A stretch of DNA of 64,000 bases from Ryuthela nishihirai (taxonomy: Eukaryota; Arthropoda; Arachnida; Araneae; Heptathelidae), in the NCBI GenBank assembly GCA_038380435.1, contig JAWZYU010000025.1, positions 27,938,707 through 28,002,706 of the forward strand. Reading direction: 5' to 3'. Below are positions 33,283 through 43,215 of this stretch, one piece after another. The translations under genes were made by a program, and so were the position numbers. Positions within the stretch are counted from its first letter, which is position 1. The number at the start of each line of letters is the position of its first letter. Below the pieces are notes generated by a model that was not told the DNA's origin, did no database searches, and saw nothing but the letters and a program-made list of their open reading frames with translations.

Positions 33283-33404
33283 ATCTTAGAGAACAGATAA
33301 ATTTATACTACCATTTATGAATTTGAAAATGTTCATAATCAATTTAAGCGACCCGGTAGCCGAATAATTTGTGCAGTTGTTTCAAGGGTAATTTATTTTA
33401 TTAA

Positions 33405-33460
33405 CTGATCAAAGGAACCCGGATTCGAGCCCCGAGTAAGTATCGATGTTCCTTTTCTTG
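33405..33460 (+). mobile_element. Divergent SINE-B head remnant
   Basis: CTGATCAAAGGAACCCGG, ATTCGAGCCCCGAGTAAG and ATCGATGTTCC parallel the SINE-B anticodon-to-box-B region. Confidence 0.5.
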
Positions 33461-33499
33461 CGTTGTCTTTGCGATAAGATTTCGTTTTCCTCGACTCCC

Positions 33500-33934
33500 C
33501 CCCAGGCTCGTAATCTGTAGTTCCCAGGTTCGAGTCTTAGCTGGGTAAGCGTTGAGATTCCGCAAAACTCCCCGCCCTGCCCACGGGCAGTAGGGGACAC
33601 CAATGAGCATGGAAAGGCCGCCGCCCGTCAGATGGGACGTTAAGCCGTGGCCCCGTGTGCGGGAGAGCCATACCCTGTGCACGTTAAAGAACACGCTGGA
33701 TGGCCTTGATGGGAGGCTACCATCTGTCTCCCAACAACTGTTCCAGTGGGTCCCCTCTCCCAACCTTTGCTGAAAAAAAAAATTTAAAAAAATTAAATAA
33801 AAAAAAAAGTAAACAATGCGAAAGATGTTATTTTTTTAAAAAAAATGGCCAGGTCACAAGGGGCCCTTGTGACCTGGCAATTTAGCCCATGGTGTGCAAA
33901 AAAAGTGCCGTTCAGAGGTAAAACAACACAACCT
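33500..33934 (+). mobile_element. SINE-A interrupted by an A-rich insert
   Basis: The head begins at CCCAGGCTCGTAATC and the body runs to CCCAACCTTTGCTG (33773). It resumes at 33867 CCTTGTGACCTGGC and ends GGTAAAACAAC. The 33774-33866 insert is A/T-rich and closes with an inverted SINE-A piece. Confidence 0.85.
33847..33878. repeat. 29-bp perfect palindrome at a SINE junction
   Basis: CCAGGTCACAAGGG and its reverse complement CCCTTGTGACCTGG flank a single G, within 33849-33877. This is where inverted SINE-A pieces meet. Confidence 0.9.
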
Positions 33935-34403
33935 CGAAGACTACGGTGCTTAAGTTAGAACATACTTTATAATTCATTTTAGATTCCATTCTTATGTGGT
34001 CAAAAAGTGGAATGCTTGTCGTCATGTTTTCTTCCAGTCCTTCATTATTGTCAGCAATAAATCTTTTAGCTTCGCTGCCTCACCCAGGGAACCGCTCATT
34101 CGCTGTTAAAGAAACTAAAACACGTAGCATTGACACACAACTGAGTAACCTGTTTTCCCTTACACTATGCTTTCTGCTTCAGAGCTCATTAAAAGTTATT
34201 GTGTTTGATGTCATAGGATTTAAAGTAATTGCAAGAATATGATTCAAGTAAGTTATCGCTCTAAAGAGCTTTTAATTTACAGCTTCGTTGAAAATGTAAG
34301 CTGAAGAAAGTAAAAACCACGAAATGGAAAGATTAGAATTCAACTAAAAAAAGGAACACCTTTCGCATTGTTTACTTTTTTTTTCAGGAATAAATTCAAG
34401 TTT
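33935..34403. other. Unique stretch; holds an inverted copy of an A-rich segment
   Basis: CTTTCGCATTGTTTACTTTT at about 34360-34380 is the reverse complement of the segment near 33808-33828. No gene seen. Confidence 0.5.
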
Positions 34404-34787
34404 GAGTTGTTTTACTTCTGAGCGGCATTTTTTTGTACACCATGGGCTAAATGGCCAGGTCACAAGGAACCCGAAGGCTCAGAGAAGGTTGGGGGAGGGG
34501 ACCCACTGGAACAGCTGTTAGGAGACAGATGGTAGCCTCCCGTCAAGGCCATCCAGCGTGTTCTTTAACGTGCACAGGGTATGGCTCTCCCACACACGGG
34601 GCCACGGCTTAACGTCCCATCCGACGGACGTGTCGGCCTTTCCAAGCCCATCGGTGTTCCCTACTGACCGTGGGCAGGGCGGGGAATTTTGCGGAGATAA
34701 ATCTCAACGCTGACCCAGCTGGGACTCAAACCTGGGAACTACAGATTACGAGCCTGGCGCGCTACCGACTGAGCCACCCCCGCCCCC
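34404..34787 (-). mobile_element. Full-length SINE-A
   Basis: From GAGTTGTTTTACTTCTGAGC to CCCCCGCCCC, near consensus. Confidence 0.93.
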
Positions 34788-35052
34788 ACTTAGTCTGGAG
34801 TCTCATTTTAATTGAAAATATAAAAGAGCTTTTACTGCTCTAAGGTTAGAAATCTACATATGACCACTGAAGTGAACATAAAGAACGAATTTCGCAGTAG
34901 AACAAACTTTCCAAATCCGAACAGATTTCAACATTTTCTACTTCACAAGTTTCGATAAACGTAGCCTCTATTTTCAGTGATTGGCTACACAGTCAACTTT
35001 TGAAAGGCAGCCAACAATTCCATCACTCCCCCCCCCTACCCTACCCCTACTA

Positions 35053-35444
35053 GGGGCGGGGGTGGCTCAGTCGGCAGCGCGCCAGGCTCGTAATCTGTAG
35101 TTCCCAGGTTCGAGTCCCAGCTTAGTCAGCGTTGAGATTTATCTCCGCATAATTCCACGCTCTGCCCACGGTCAGTAGGGGACACCGATGGGCTTGAAAA
35201 GGCCGCCGTCCGTCGGATGCGACGTTAAGCCGTGGCCCCGTGTGCGGGAGAGCCATACCCTGTGCACGTTAAAGAACACGCTGGATGGCCTTGACGGGGG
35301 GGGGGTACCATCTGTCTCCCAACAGCTGTTCCAGTGGGTCCCCTCCTCTCCCAACCTTCTCTGAGCCTTCGGGGTCCATGTGACCTGACCATTTAGCCCA
35401 TGGTGTGCAAAAAAGTGCCGCTCAGAGGTAAAACAACCCAACCC
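35053..35444 (+). mobile_element. Full-length SINE-A with 10-bp TSD
   Basis: Intact box A and box B. A G-run expansion lies at about 35297-35306. The TSD ACCCCTACTA is perfect (35043-35052 and 35445-35454). Confidence 0.95.
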
Positions 35445-35454
35445 ACCCCTACTA

Positions 35455-36345
35455 AGAAAAAAATTTAAGTCCGTACGGAGCTCCATAATATTAATTGAAG
35501 TCACATGACTACTTCAACTAACCTCATTCAGGGCTATTATCACCTCGCAAGTCCCCCTCCCAATCTATAGTCTCGCTACACAACCAACCACCACTCGAAC
35601 CAGCATTACTGCCTCACGATAAGGCTTTACATTCACAGCACAAGGCTAAATTCGCTTCAGACCGAACTGCAGACAGGGGGCAGCATCCGCCAAAGGCACA
35701 CTCACACAATCGCTGATTGTCCAACTCCAAGGTCAGGCTCAAGCGCCCGCCCGACCTGCCCAGCCCCAACTCACGTGCGCCAACAGACGGTAAGGAAGGT
35801 CGTCCACACAAAGAGTTGAAGGCATCTCTGGCAAGATCCGATGACCTTGAGCTGCGCACCTGACCTCCAGCCAAGAGCGGCAGGTGAGAGTTGTGCCAGC
35901 TCTCTTGGCTCCTTCCACCCCAAGGAGTGGTAAACATCCGCTGGCTGTCGATCGCAAAAGGAAGGCAATCGGCGCGTCTCTCTCTCTCACCGTTTCGTAG
36001 TGGGGTGAGTTCCCTTCTCCCCCCATAGTGCAATCATTAAAGCTTACGTAAAGTTGTAGGTCAGTCCCACAGGGAAACTCCAAGAGGGGAGAGAGGAAAA
36101 TCCCTTCCTTCTTTTGATCTATAAGCAAACCTTATTTGGTACACAACTTTGAACTTCTTACGCCCTTGAACGTGTCCGAGATTCGAAACCGGTCTGGGAT
36201 AGCTGACAGAACCCCCAACAGAAATACATACCCCCCCCCTCACCCCCCAAAAAAAATGCTTTTCGTGTTTCGAAGTAAATCACCACACATTGAGTTTCGT
36301 GTCACTGACAACTTTATAGTCTCTGTATTCGTTAGTTTCATTTGT
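35455..36345. other. Unique stretch of about 890 bp
   Basis: Several overlapping minus-strand ORFs exist but none shows a family signature, and two frames are open at once. A C-run lies at 36229-36247. Confidence 0.4.
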
Positions 36346-36349
36346 GCTG

Positions 36350-37001
36350 TTGGGTTGGTTTACGTCTGAGCGGCACTTTTTTTTGCACACCATGAGCTAA
36401 ATGGCAGGTCACAAGGACCCCGAAGGCTCAGAGAAGGTTGGAGGACAGTTGGAACAGCTGTTGGGAGACAGATGGTAGTCTCCCGTCAAGGCTATCCAGC
36501 GTGTTCTTTAATGTTGGGTTGGTTTACCTCTGAGAGGCACTTTTTTTGCACACCATGAGCTAAATGGCCAGGTCACAAGGACCCAGAAGAGAAGGTTGGG
36601 GGACAGTTGTTGGGAGACAGATGGTAGCCTCCAGTCAAGGCCATCCAGCGTGTTCTTTAATGTTGGGTTGGTTTACCTCTGAGCGGCACTTTTTTTGCAC
36701 ACCATGAGCTAAATGGCCAGGTCACAAGGACCCCGAAGGCTCAGAGAAGGTTGGGGGACAGCTGGGAGACAGATGGTAGCCTCCCGTCAAGGCCATCCAG
36801 AGTGTTCTTTAACGTGCACAGGGTATGGTTGTCTTGCACGCGGAGCCACGACTTAACGTCCCATCCGACGGACGGCTGCCAAGCCCATCGGTGTCCCCTA
36901 CTGACCGTGGGAAGGGCGGGGAATTTTGCGGAGATAAATCTCAACGCTGACCCAGCTGGGACTCGAACCTGGGAACTGCAGATTACGAGTCTGGCGCGTT
37001 A
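36350..37001 (-). repeat. Three tandem SINE-A units (two partial, one long)
   Basis: Units start at 36350, 36513 and 36661 with TGTTGGGTTGGTTTAC. The first two stop at GTGTTCTTTAATG and restart. The third continues into the tRNA head. This is a tandem expansion of the SINE 3' half (about 150-163 bp). Confidence 0.92.
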
Positions 37002-37656
37002 CATTCCAGTAGTTGACTCAAAGCACAAATTTATTTCTTAAGTGAATGTCGCAAATAGTTTACATAAAAATACGAAGCATTTTGTTATTACGTACTTAGC
37101 CAACTTCATTAAAAGTTGCCGCATAAGAACCCGACTGTGCATCACCCTTGTAAAACAGAGATCCTATTATAAAGTCACAATGATGATGCAATTTTCCTAT
37201 CATATGACGTGCACCTACGTCAGCAAGGCCTTCATATGCGTGACCTTGAACGCGCACCCCACCAGACGATCTCAATCGATACACCACGGCGCAGAATTCG
37301 GCTCGCTTCTGTACCATTCCTAGTCCCTTTAGCAGACAGGCGCACAATAACTGGACAGTCTGCACTCAGCTTCGACTTCGAGTGGCTTTGTGAAGGGACC
37401 AACGATAATGGCGGTGCCATTGATTGCAGATCTTGTGGCCCAAGTACAGACGGCCGTCGGGAATTTACATGTAATCGCGTCTGAAGGGTTAAAAATAAAA
37501 AAAGGGTTGACTGTAAAAATAGCAGCAGTTTTTTTTCTTATTCTGATTGTTCAAGTTTTTTTTTTTTGCGCCTTGTGTCTATGCTTTCGCGTTTGAACAA
37601 ACCAACAATTTCGGAATAAACTGAGCAGCCAACAGTTTTCACAGCAAGCCATGGTA
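37002..37656. other. Unique stretch
   Basis: No recognised gene. Short ORFs on both strands. Confidence 0.4.
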
Positions 37657-37659
37657 AAG

Positions 37660-37706
37660 ACGTGGTTTGCCTTGACGGAATGTTTCCATCTGTTTCCTAA
37701 AAGCTG
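37660..37706 (+). mobile_element. Old SINE-A remnant
   Basis: TTGCCTTGACGGAATGTTTCC to CCTAAAAGCTGT matches the body; interrupted by SINE-B. Confidence 0.55.
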
Positions 37707-37711
37707 TAAAT

Positions 37712-38356
37712 TAAAAATAAATAAATAAATAAATACCTCTGAAGCAGCTGCTTGTCACAGAGGTCTGCCAGGAGTCTGCCAGTTTATATGTCACAGATGA
37801 AGGTCTGTGAGGATGGCAGGACCTCAGCATAAAAACAACACACACATCCATGCCTTACCCGGGGATCGAACCCAGGTCTCTTAGATCAGTAGCCCCGGGC
37901 TCGAACCCAGGTCCCTTAGGTCAGTAGCCCCGGGCTCGAACCCAGGTTCCTTAGGTCAGTAGCCCCGGGCTCGAACCCAGGTCCCTTAGGTCAGTAGCCC
38001 CCCGGGCTCAACCCCAGATCCCTTAGGTCAGTAGCCCCCCGGGCTCGACCCCAGATCCCTTAGATCAGTAGCCCCCTGGGCTCAACCCCAGATCCCTTAG
38101 GTCAGTAGCCCCCCGGGCTCGACCCCAGATCCCTTAGGTCAGTAGCCCCCCGGGCTCGAACCCAGATCCCTTAGGTCAGTAGCCCCCCGGGCTCGACCCC
38201 AGATCCCTTAGGTCAGTAGCCCCCCGGACTCGACCCCAGATCCCTTAGGTCAGTAGCCCCCCGGGCTCGAACCCAGATCCCTTAGGTCAGTAGCCCCTGG
38301 GTTGGAACCTAGGTCCCTTAAGTCAGTAGCCAAGCGTGCTAATCACTCGGCCATGG
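37712..38356 (-). mobile_element. SINE-B expanded by a minisatellite
   Basis: An (AAAT)n tail, AGCAGCTGCTTGTCACAG and the rest of the 3' part are present. The box B/anticodon segment is then amplified 13 times, and the head end AAGCGTGCTAATCACTCGGCC closes it. Confidence 0.92.
37861..38330. repeat. 36-38-bp minisatellite carrying a B box in each unit
   Basis: Thirteen units of CCCCGGGCTCGAACCCAG plus ATCCCTTAGGTCAGTAG. The minus strand of most units holds a box B or close variant (GGTTCGAGCCC / GGGTCGAGCCC). Variation is concentrated in the C-run length and CGAACCC/CGACCCC. Confidence 0.95.
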
Positions 38357-38748
38357 AAAATTCAACATATCATGCAAAGTAAATTATTATTTATTTATTT
38401 TACTATTAAGCATAAAACTAATAAATTAATTAACTATGACACGTCATTGAACAATGACAACTAATATGTTTGATATGTATAATATTTAAAATATTCTCTT
38501 GTTTTTCTTTCTACTTTTTGTATTATTTTTAACTGAACCTGGTGTAGAAGGGCCTGGCCCTAACATCACCATGGTCGTTAGGTATATAAATAAATAAATA
38601 AGTAACTCGGCCATGGGACGGCATAAATCACTTCCCAACACAGACAAATACCAATTTTGTTCAGATAATTTCCTTGAGGAATTATTCTCGTCAAATAGGG
38701 CAAAGTTATTTTCCCCGTCTGTTCTAGTGGTACTTTTAAGAAAATAAG
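38357..38748. other. A/T-rich stretch with a SINE-B head remnant
   Basis: ATAAATAAATAAGTAACTCGGCCATGGGACGG near 38587-38622 looks like a SINE-B with tail and head joined and the middle deleted. Confidence 0.5.
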
Positions 38749-38751
38749 ATG

Positions 38752-38800
38752 TCAGACCTCTGCGGCAAGCAGCTGCTTAAGGGAATATTTTGCTGTTGCA
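38752..38800 (+). mobile_element. SINE-B tail fragment
   Basis: GTCAGACCTCTGCGGCAAGC and AGCTGCTTAAGGGAATATTT match the SINE-B 3' end. Confidence 0.8.
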
Positions 38801-38931
38801 AAATACGTGTAATATATGCACACTAGTATTCTACCTGCATTGGGACACTTGTATATTATGTAAAAGGGGTTTGTTATCATAAGGTTATGAGGTATCGTCA
38901 ACATTACGAGATTTAAAATAAAGAATCTAAA

Positions 38932-39035
38932 AAAAACATCCTTCAAGTAGCTGCTCGTCATAGAGTCCTGACAGGCGCCTGCCAGTTTAATACTCCATAC
39001 AGATCTGTATAAAAAAGTACAGACCTCAGCAGAAA
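38932..39035 (-). mobile_element. Divergent SINE-B fragment
   Basis: CAAGTAGCTGCTCGTCATAG, GCCAGTTTAATACTCC and ACCTCAGCAGAAATG preserve the SINE-B order. Confidence 0.7.
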
Positions 39036-39059
39036 TGTAATACAGAAATATCAATCTTA

Positions 39060-39310
39060 GGCAACCTTCGTGTCACGTGATTACAGAATTCATTAAAAAT
39101 ATCTGGAGCGTGTACAGCAACTGTACACGCTCCAGTTACCGTTCACAGCAAACTGGAGCGTGCACACGCTCCAGTTTGCTGTGAACGGTAACTGCACACA
39201 CTCAATATTTCCGTGAGTGAGCCTACACGATCCAGGTTTTTGTGAGCTCACACGATCCAATGTGCTGTGAACATTAACCGCAACCACTCCAGTTTGCTGT
39301 GAACGGTAAC
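39060..39310. repeat. Hairpin-satellite locus 1
   Basis: AGGCAACCTTCGTGTCACGTG leads into TTACAGAATTCA. Two adjoining hairpins follow: 39103-39135 (15-bp arms, CAA loop) and 39135-39192 (28-bp arms, 2-base loop, perfect). Degenerate units with CGGTAACTGCACAC follow to about 39310. Confidence 0.92.
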
Positions 39311-39396
39311 TTGATCTCTTTGATCGGGAGCCAAATCACTCGGCTACCCGGATTAAACCACCTAATGTGAATGAAAACAAAAAACTAAAGGTAGTA

Positions 39397-39692
39397 TCTC
39401 CGCAAAATTCCCCGCCCTGCCCACGGTCAGTACGGGACACCGATGGGCTTGGAAAGGCCGCCGTCCGTCGGTTAGGACGTTAAGCCGTGGCTCCGTGTGC
39501 GGATGAGCCATACCCTGTGCACGTTAAAGAACACGCTGGATGGCCTTGACGCGAGGCTACCATCTCTCTCCCAGCAGCTGTTCCAATGGATTCTCCTCCC
39601 CCAACCTTCTCTGAGCATTTGGGGTCCTTGTGACCTGGCCATTTAGCCCATGGTGTGTAAAAATTGCCGCTCAGAGGTAAAACAACCCAACC
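39397..39692 (+). mobile_element. 5'-truncated SINE-A
   Basis: Starts at ATCTCCGCAAAATTCCCCG without the tRNA head; complete to GTAAAACAACCCAACC. Confidence 0.93.
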
Positions 39693-39842
39693 GGCGGCTT
39701 ACCCTTAATGATCCCTTTACTGACCATAGACAGGTTGGGGGGTAGCGGACATATATATCAACCCTGGCACACAGTTCGCCCTCGAACGTAGGAACTACAG
39801 ATTAGGAGCCTGCAGTGTTACCCACAAACCCAACCCTCTCCC
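39693..39842 (-). mobile_element. Old SINE-A head part
   Basis: GATCCCTTTACTGACCATAG, AGCGGACATATATATCAACC and GTAGGAACTACAGATTAGG follow the SINE-A order. Confidence 0.65.
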
Positions 39843-40629
39843 GAGACAGTAACTCTAACCTGCGAATATAGATTACAAAACCTTTTTATGAAATCACATG
39901 TTAATCATTACTACCTAAACTTTTAGTTAATTGATTAGTTTTTTATAGCGCAACTTATAAGAGCGAGAGGCTATAAAGCTCCTCATAAACTTTCTGACTC
40001 TCATCAAGTATAATTCTGAAATCCAAGAGTCAAGACGAGACAGTAAAAGGATAACAAAGTACTTAACAATACGTTACACTCATAAATTGCAATTATCTTT
40101 ATCATATTGGCACTGACCTCTGACACAGATTATCTTACTTATCAATTGTAGAAAATAAAAAATAATCCAGTGTTTATAGAACGCGCTAGCGTCTGCATGG
40201 ATCATTAAGCATTTCGATTATTTGAAACGCAACATTGGCCTGCATAACAACTCATGCTTGTAAAAGTACGGAGAAAAACACTATGCATATACACTATGCA
40301 TACGAAATTCTTCAACAACAGAAAAGCCATTGAAGTCTGACTAGATTTTATTCTTCTGGCACTTCGGCTCCCTGCTGTGATTGGCGGCTTCTGCCATTGC
40401 CGATGCTACTTCAGGATGGGGATGGCTAATGTCTGTGACCCGTGACCTCCATTTTGATTCTTCTTCAGCATTTCATTGTTATCTTTTTATGACTTTTTCT
40501 AAGAGAAAAATTATTATAATTCCAGACTCTCGAAAATACATTATTCATTCAGTTGGCCGCGTTTTTTTCCCTCGTGAGACATAAAGGAATGCAATTTTTT
40601 ATTAAATGTAGTTGAGGAAAAAAAAAAAA
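39843..40629. other. A/T-rich stretch of about 790 bp
   Basis: No gene seen. Confidence 0.45.
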
Positions 40630-40641
40630 ATCACTTCTGTG

Positions 40642-40926
40642 GTTGGTTGGTTGTTTTACCTCTGAGCGGCACTTTTTTGCACACAATGGGCTAAATGGCC
40701 AGGTCACATGGACCCCGAAGGCTCAGAGAAGGTTGGGGGAGGGGACCCACCGGAACAGCTGTTGGGAGACAGATGGTAGCCTCCCGTCAAGGCCATCCAG
40801 CGTGTTCTTTAACGTGCACAGGGTATGGCTCTCCCACACACGGGGCCACGGCTTAACGTCCCATCCGACGGACGGCGGCCTTTCCAAGCCCATCGGTGTC
40901 CCCTACTGACCGTGGGCAGGGCGGGG
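40642..40926 (-). mobile_element. 5'-truncated SINE-A with 12-bp TSD
   Basis: Ends at GGGCAGGGCGGGG. A perfect TSD ATCACTTCTGTG lies at 40630-40641 and 40927-40938. Confidence 0.95.
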
Positions 40927-40950
40927 ATCACTTCTGTGAGTTTTGTTTCT

Positions 40951-41070
40951 GTACAGTCGCTCGAAAAAATATCCCAACACTACGGTTGATTGCGGAATTC
41001 AGAAAAAATATCTGGCAACGATTTTTTTTTTTAGAAATTAGTGATCTGGCAACCTTCGTGTCACGTGACA
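40951..41070 (+). mobile_element. Tc1-like terminal fragment
   Basis: TACAGTCGCTCGAAAAAATA then TCCCAACACTACGGTTGATTG parallels the end at 42506. GAATTCAGAAAAAATATCTGG leads to GGCAACCTTCGTGTCACGTG, the same block that precedes locus 1 at 39060. Confidence 0.65.
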
Positions 41071-41112
41071 CGAATAATAATGTGACCTGGCCGTTTAGCC
41101 ATTAGCAATAAT

Positions 41113-41445
41113 AAATGGCCAGGTCACAAGGACCCCAAATGCTCAGAGAAGGTTGGGGGAGGAGAATCCATTGGAACAGCTGCTGGGAGAGAGATGGTAG
41201 CCTCCCGTCAAGGCCATCCAGCGTGTTCTTTAACGTGCACAGGGTATGGCTCACACACGGGGCCACGGCTTAACGTCCTAACCGACGGACGGCGGCCTTT
41301 CCAAGCCCATCGGTGTCCCCTACTGACCATGGGCAGGGCGGAGAGTTTTGCGGAGATAAATCTCAACGCTGACCCAGTTGGGACTCGAACCTGGGAATTA
41401 CAGATTACGAGCCTGGCGAGCTATCGACTGAACCACCCCACCCCC
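41113..41445 (-). mobile_element. SINE-A lacking its 3' end, with inverted stub
   Basis: AATGGCCAGGTCACAAGG to GAACCACCCCACCCCC. A plus-oriented stub GTGACCTGGCCGTTTAGCC at 41080-41098 faces it. Confidence 0.9.
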
Positions 41446-41541
41446 ATTGGAAGTTCTTGGGTAAACTACTATCCATGTTGCGTGGGGTTTTATGACACTC
41501 AAGCAACTACGGCTACATAAAGTGCGCCAAACCCCGTAAAT

Positions 41542-41725
41542 CAGGGGTGGGCAATTGTTTTCGTATCTACACTGCGCATGCGTATTGACGTGGCCGTCCT
41601 AGTGGAAAATACGAGACGAATCTTCGGTCGCGCACGGGAAGGAAATCTCGGTTCAAGGCGAATTTTTCTGACTGTCTTGGCGGGCCACAAAAAACTCTTA
41701 GCGGGCCGCTATTTGCCCACCCCTG
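41542..41725. mobile_element. hAT-type MITE, 184 bp, both ends and TSD present
   Basis: The terminal inverted repeats CAGGGGTGGGCAA and TTGCCCACCCCTG are perfect over 13 bp, and the 8-bp TSD is CCGTAAAT / CCGTAAAA (41534-41541, 41726-41733). Inner GCGGGCCACAAAA and GCGGGCCGC motifs are typical of hAT MITEs with CAGGGG ends. There is no coding capacity. Confidence 0.92.
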
Positions 41726-41733
41726 CCGTAAAA

Positions 41734-42070
41734 GGAAAACTAAAATTACAAATCCGGTCGGTCAGCGAAAAGGGCGGATTCAAAACTGCTTCGGGGAGAT
41801 GAATAAAAGAGAGGTGAGAAGACGATGGTCACGTGATGAAAAATAGGACGACAAAAGATGCCCTTCCTTCTATGGAGCGCAGCGATACAGAGGAAATAAG
41901 GTCACGGGACGGAGGTGGTGAAGACGCACGGGATGACACGACCAGCATCACGAGGAAATATGCAAAGAGGAAAAGCACTGGAGAAGTAAAGGAAGAAGCC
42001 AATCGTTTCATGGGCAAAGGTGGAGGGCGACAGCAATGAAAATCGAATTCCAGTTAAAATAATAACATAA
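41734..42070. other. Unique stretch
   Basis: Opposing short ORFs only; no gene recognised. Confidence 0.4.
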
Positions 42071-42075
42071 CTGTT

Positions 42076-42490
42076 AACAGAATTCAGAAAAAATATCTGG
42101 AGCGTGTACAGCAACTGTACACGCTCCAGTTACCGTTCACAGCAAACTGGAGCGTGTGCAGTTACTGCACACGCTCCAGTTTGCTGTGAACGGTAACTGC
42201 ACACGCTCAATATTTCTGTGAGTGGGCCCACAAGATTCAGTTTTCTGTGAACGGTAACTGCACACGCTCAATATTTCTATGAGTGGGCCCACACGATCCA
42301 GTTTTCTGTGAACGGTAACTGCACACGCTCAATATTTCTGTGAGTGGGCCCACACGATCCAGTTTTCTGTGAACGGTAACTGCACACGCTCAATATTTCT
42401 GTGAGTGGGCCCACACGATCCAGTTTTCTGTGAACGGTAACTGCACACGCTCAATATTTCTGTGATTGAGCCCACACGATCTAGTATCAA
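42076..42490. repeat. Hairpin-satellite locus 2 with 61-bp tandem units
   Basis: AACAGAATTCAGAAAAAATA is followed by hairpin 42097-42129 (15-bp arms, CAA loop) and hairpin 42129-42197 (33-bp perfect arms, TTA loop). About 4.7 units of 61 bp then begin TGCACACGCTCAATATTTC, contain the palindrome GTGGGCCCAC and end GTGAACGGTAAC. Confidence 0.95.
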
Positions 42491-42505
42491 AATAATATGA
42501 CCACC

Positions 42506-42760
42506 TACAGTCGCTCAAAAAAGTATCCGAACACTATGGTTGATTACAGAATTCAGGAAAAATATCTGGAGCGTGTACAGCAACTGTACACGCTCCAGTT
42601 GCCGTTCACAGCAAACTGGAGCGTGTGCAGTTACTGCACACGCTCCAGTTTGCTGTGAACGGTAACTGCACACGCTCAATATTTCTGTGAGTGGGCCCAC
42701 ACGATCCAGGTTTTTGTGAGCTCGCACGATTCAATGTGCTGTGAACATTAACCGCATGTG
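42506..42760 (+). mobile_element. Tc1-like end plus hairpin-satellite locus 3
   Basis: TACAGTCGCTCAAAAAAGTA and TCCGAACACTATGG resemble a Tc1/mariner-class terminal repeat preceded by CTA. It leads through ATTACAGAATTCAGG to hairpin 42567-42599 and a second hairpin 42599-42667 with one arm mismatch (GTTGCCG/CGGTAAC), then degenerate units. Confidence 0.75.
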
Positions 42761-42828
42761 GATGCTGCAAAAATGCTAATGTGGGCTCAGCTGTGTGTGT
42801 ACATGAAAACGAAATTCCTGATATTGTT

Positions 42829-43215
42829 GTTGGTTTGTTTTACGTATGAGCGGCACTTTTTTGTACATTATGGGCTAAATGGCCAGGTCACATGGACCCC
42901 GAAGGCTCAGAGAAGGTTGGGGGAGGAGACCCACTGGAACAGCTGTTGGGAGACAGATGATAGCCTCTCGTCGAGGCCATCCAGCGTGTTCTTTAACGTG
43001 CACAGGATATGACTCTCTCTCATACTCGGGGCCACGGTTTAACGTCCCATCCGACGGACGGCGGCCTTTACCAATCCCATCGATATTCCCTATTGAACGT
43101 GGGCAGGGCGGGGAGTTTTGCGGAGATAAATCTCAACGCTGACCCAGTTGGGACTCGAACCTGGGAAGTACAGGTTACGAATCTGGCGCGTTACCGACTG
43201 AGCCACTCCCGCCCC
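42829..43215 (-). mobile_element. Full-length SINE-A
   Basis: Complete to CCACTCCCGCCCC, moderately diverged. Confidence 0.92.

Larger units (their letters stand above)
32579..33363. repeat. Approximately 390-bp tandem duplication of SINE plus flank
   Basis: Unit 1 (32579-32968) and unit 2 (32969-33363) each hold the truncated SINE-A and the unique 80 bp ending GCGACCCGGTAGCCGA. Few differences separate them. Confidence 0.93.

Noticed and set aside
37390..37596. Small membrane protein ORF
   Set aside because: The hydrophobic stretch is encoded by T-rich low-complexity DNA; no other support.
37861..38330. CRISPR-like regular repeats
   Set aside because: Head-to-tail 36-38-bp units without spacers, derived from SINE-B.
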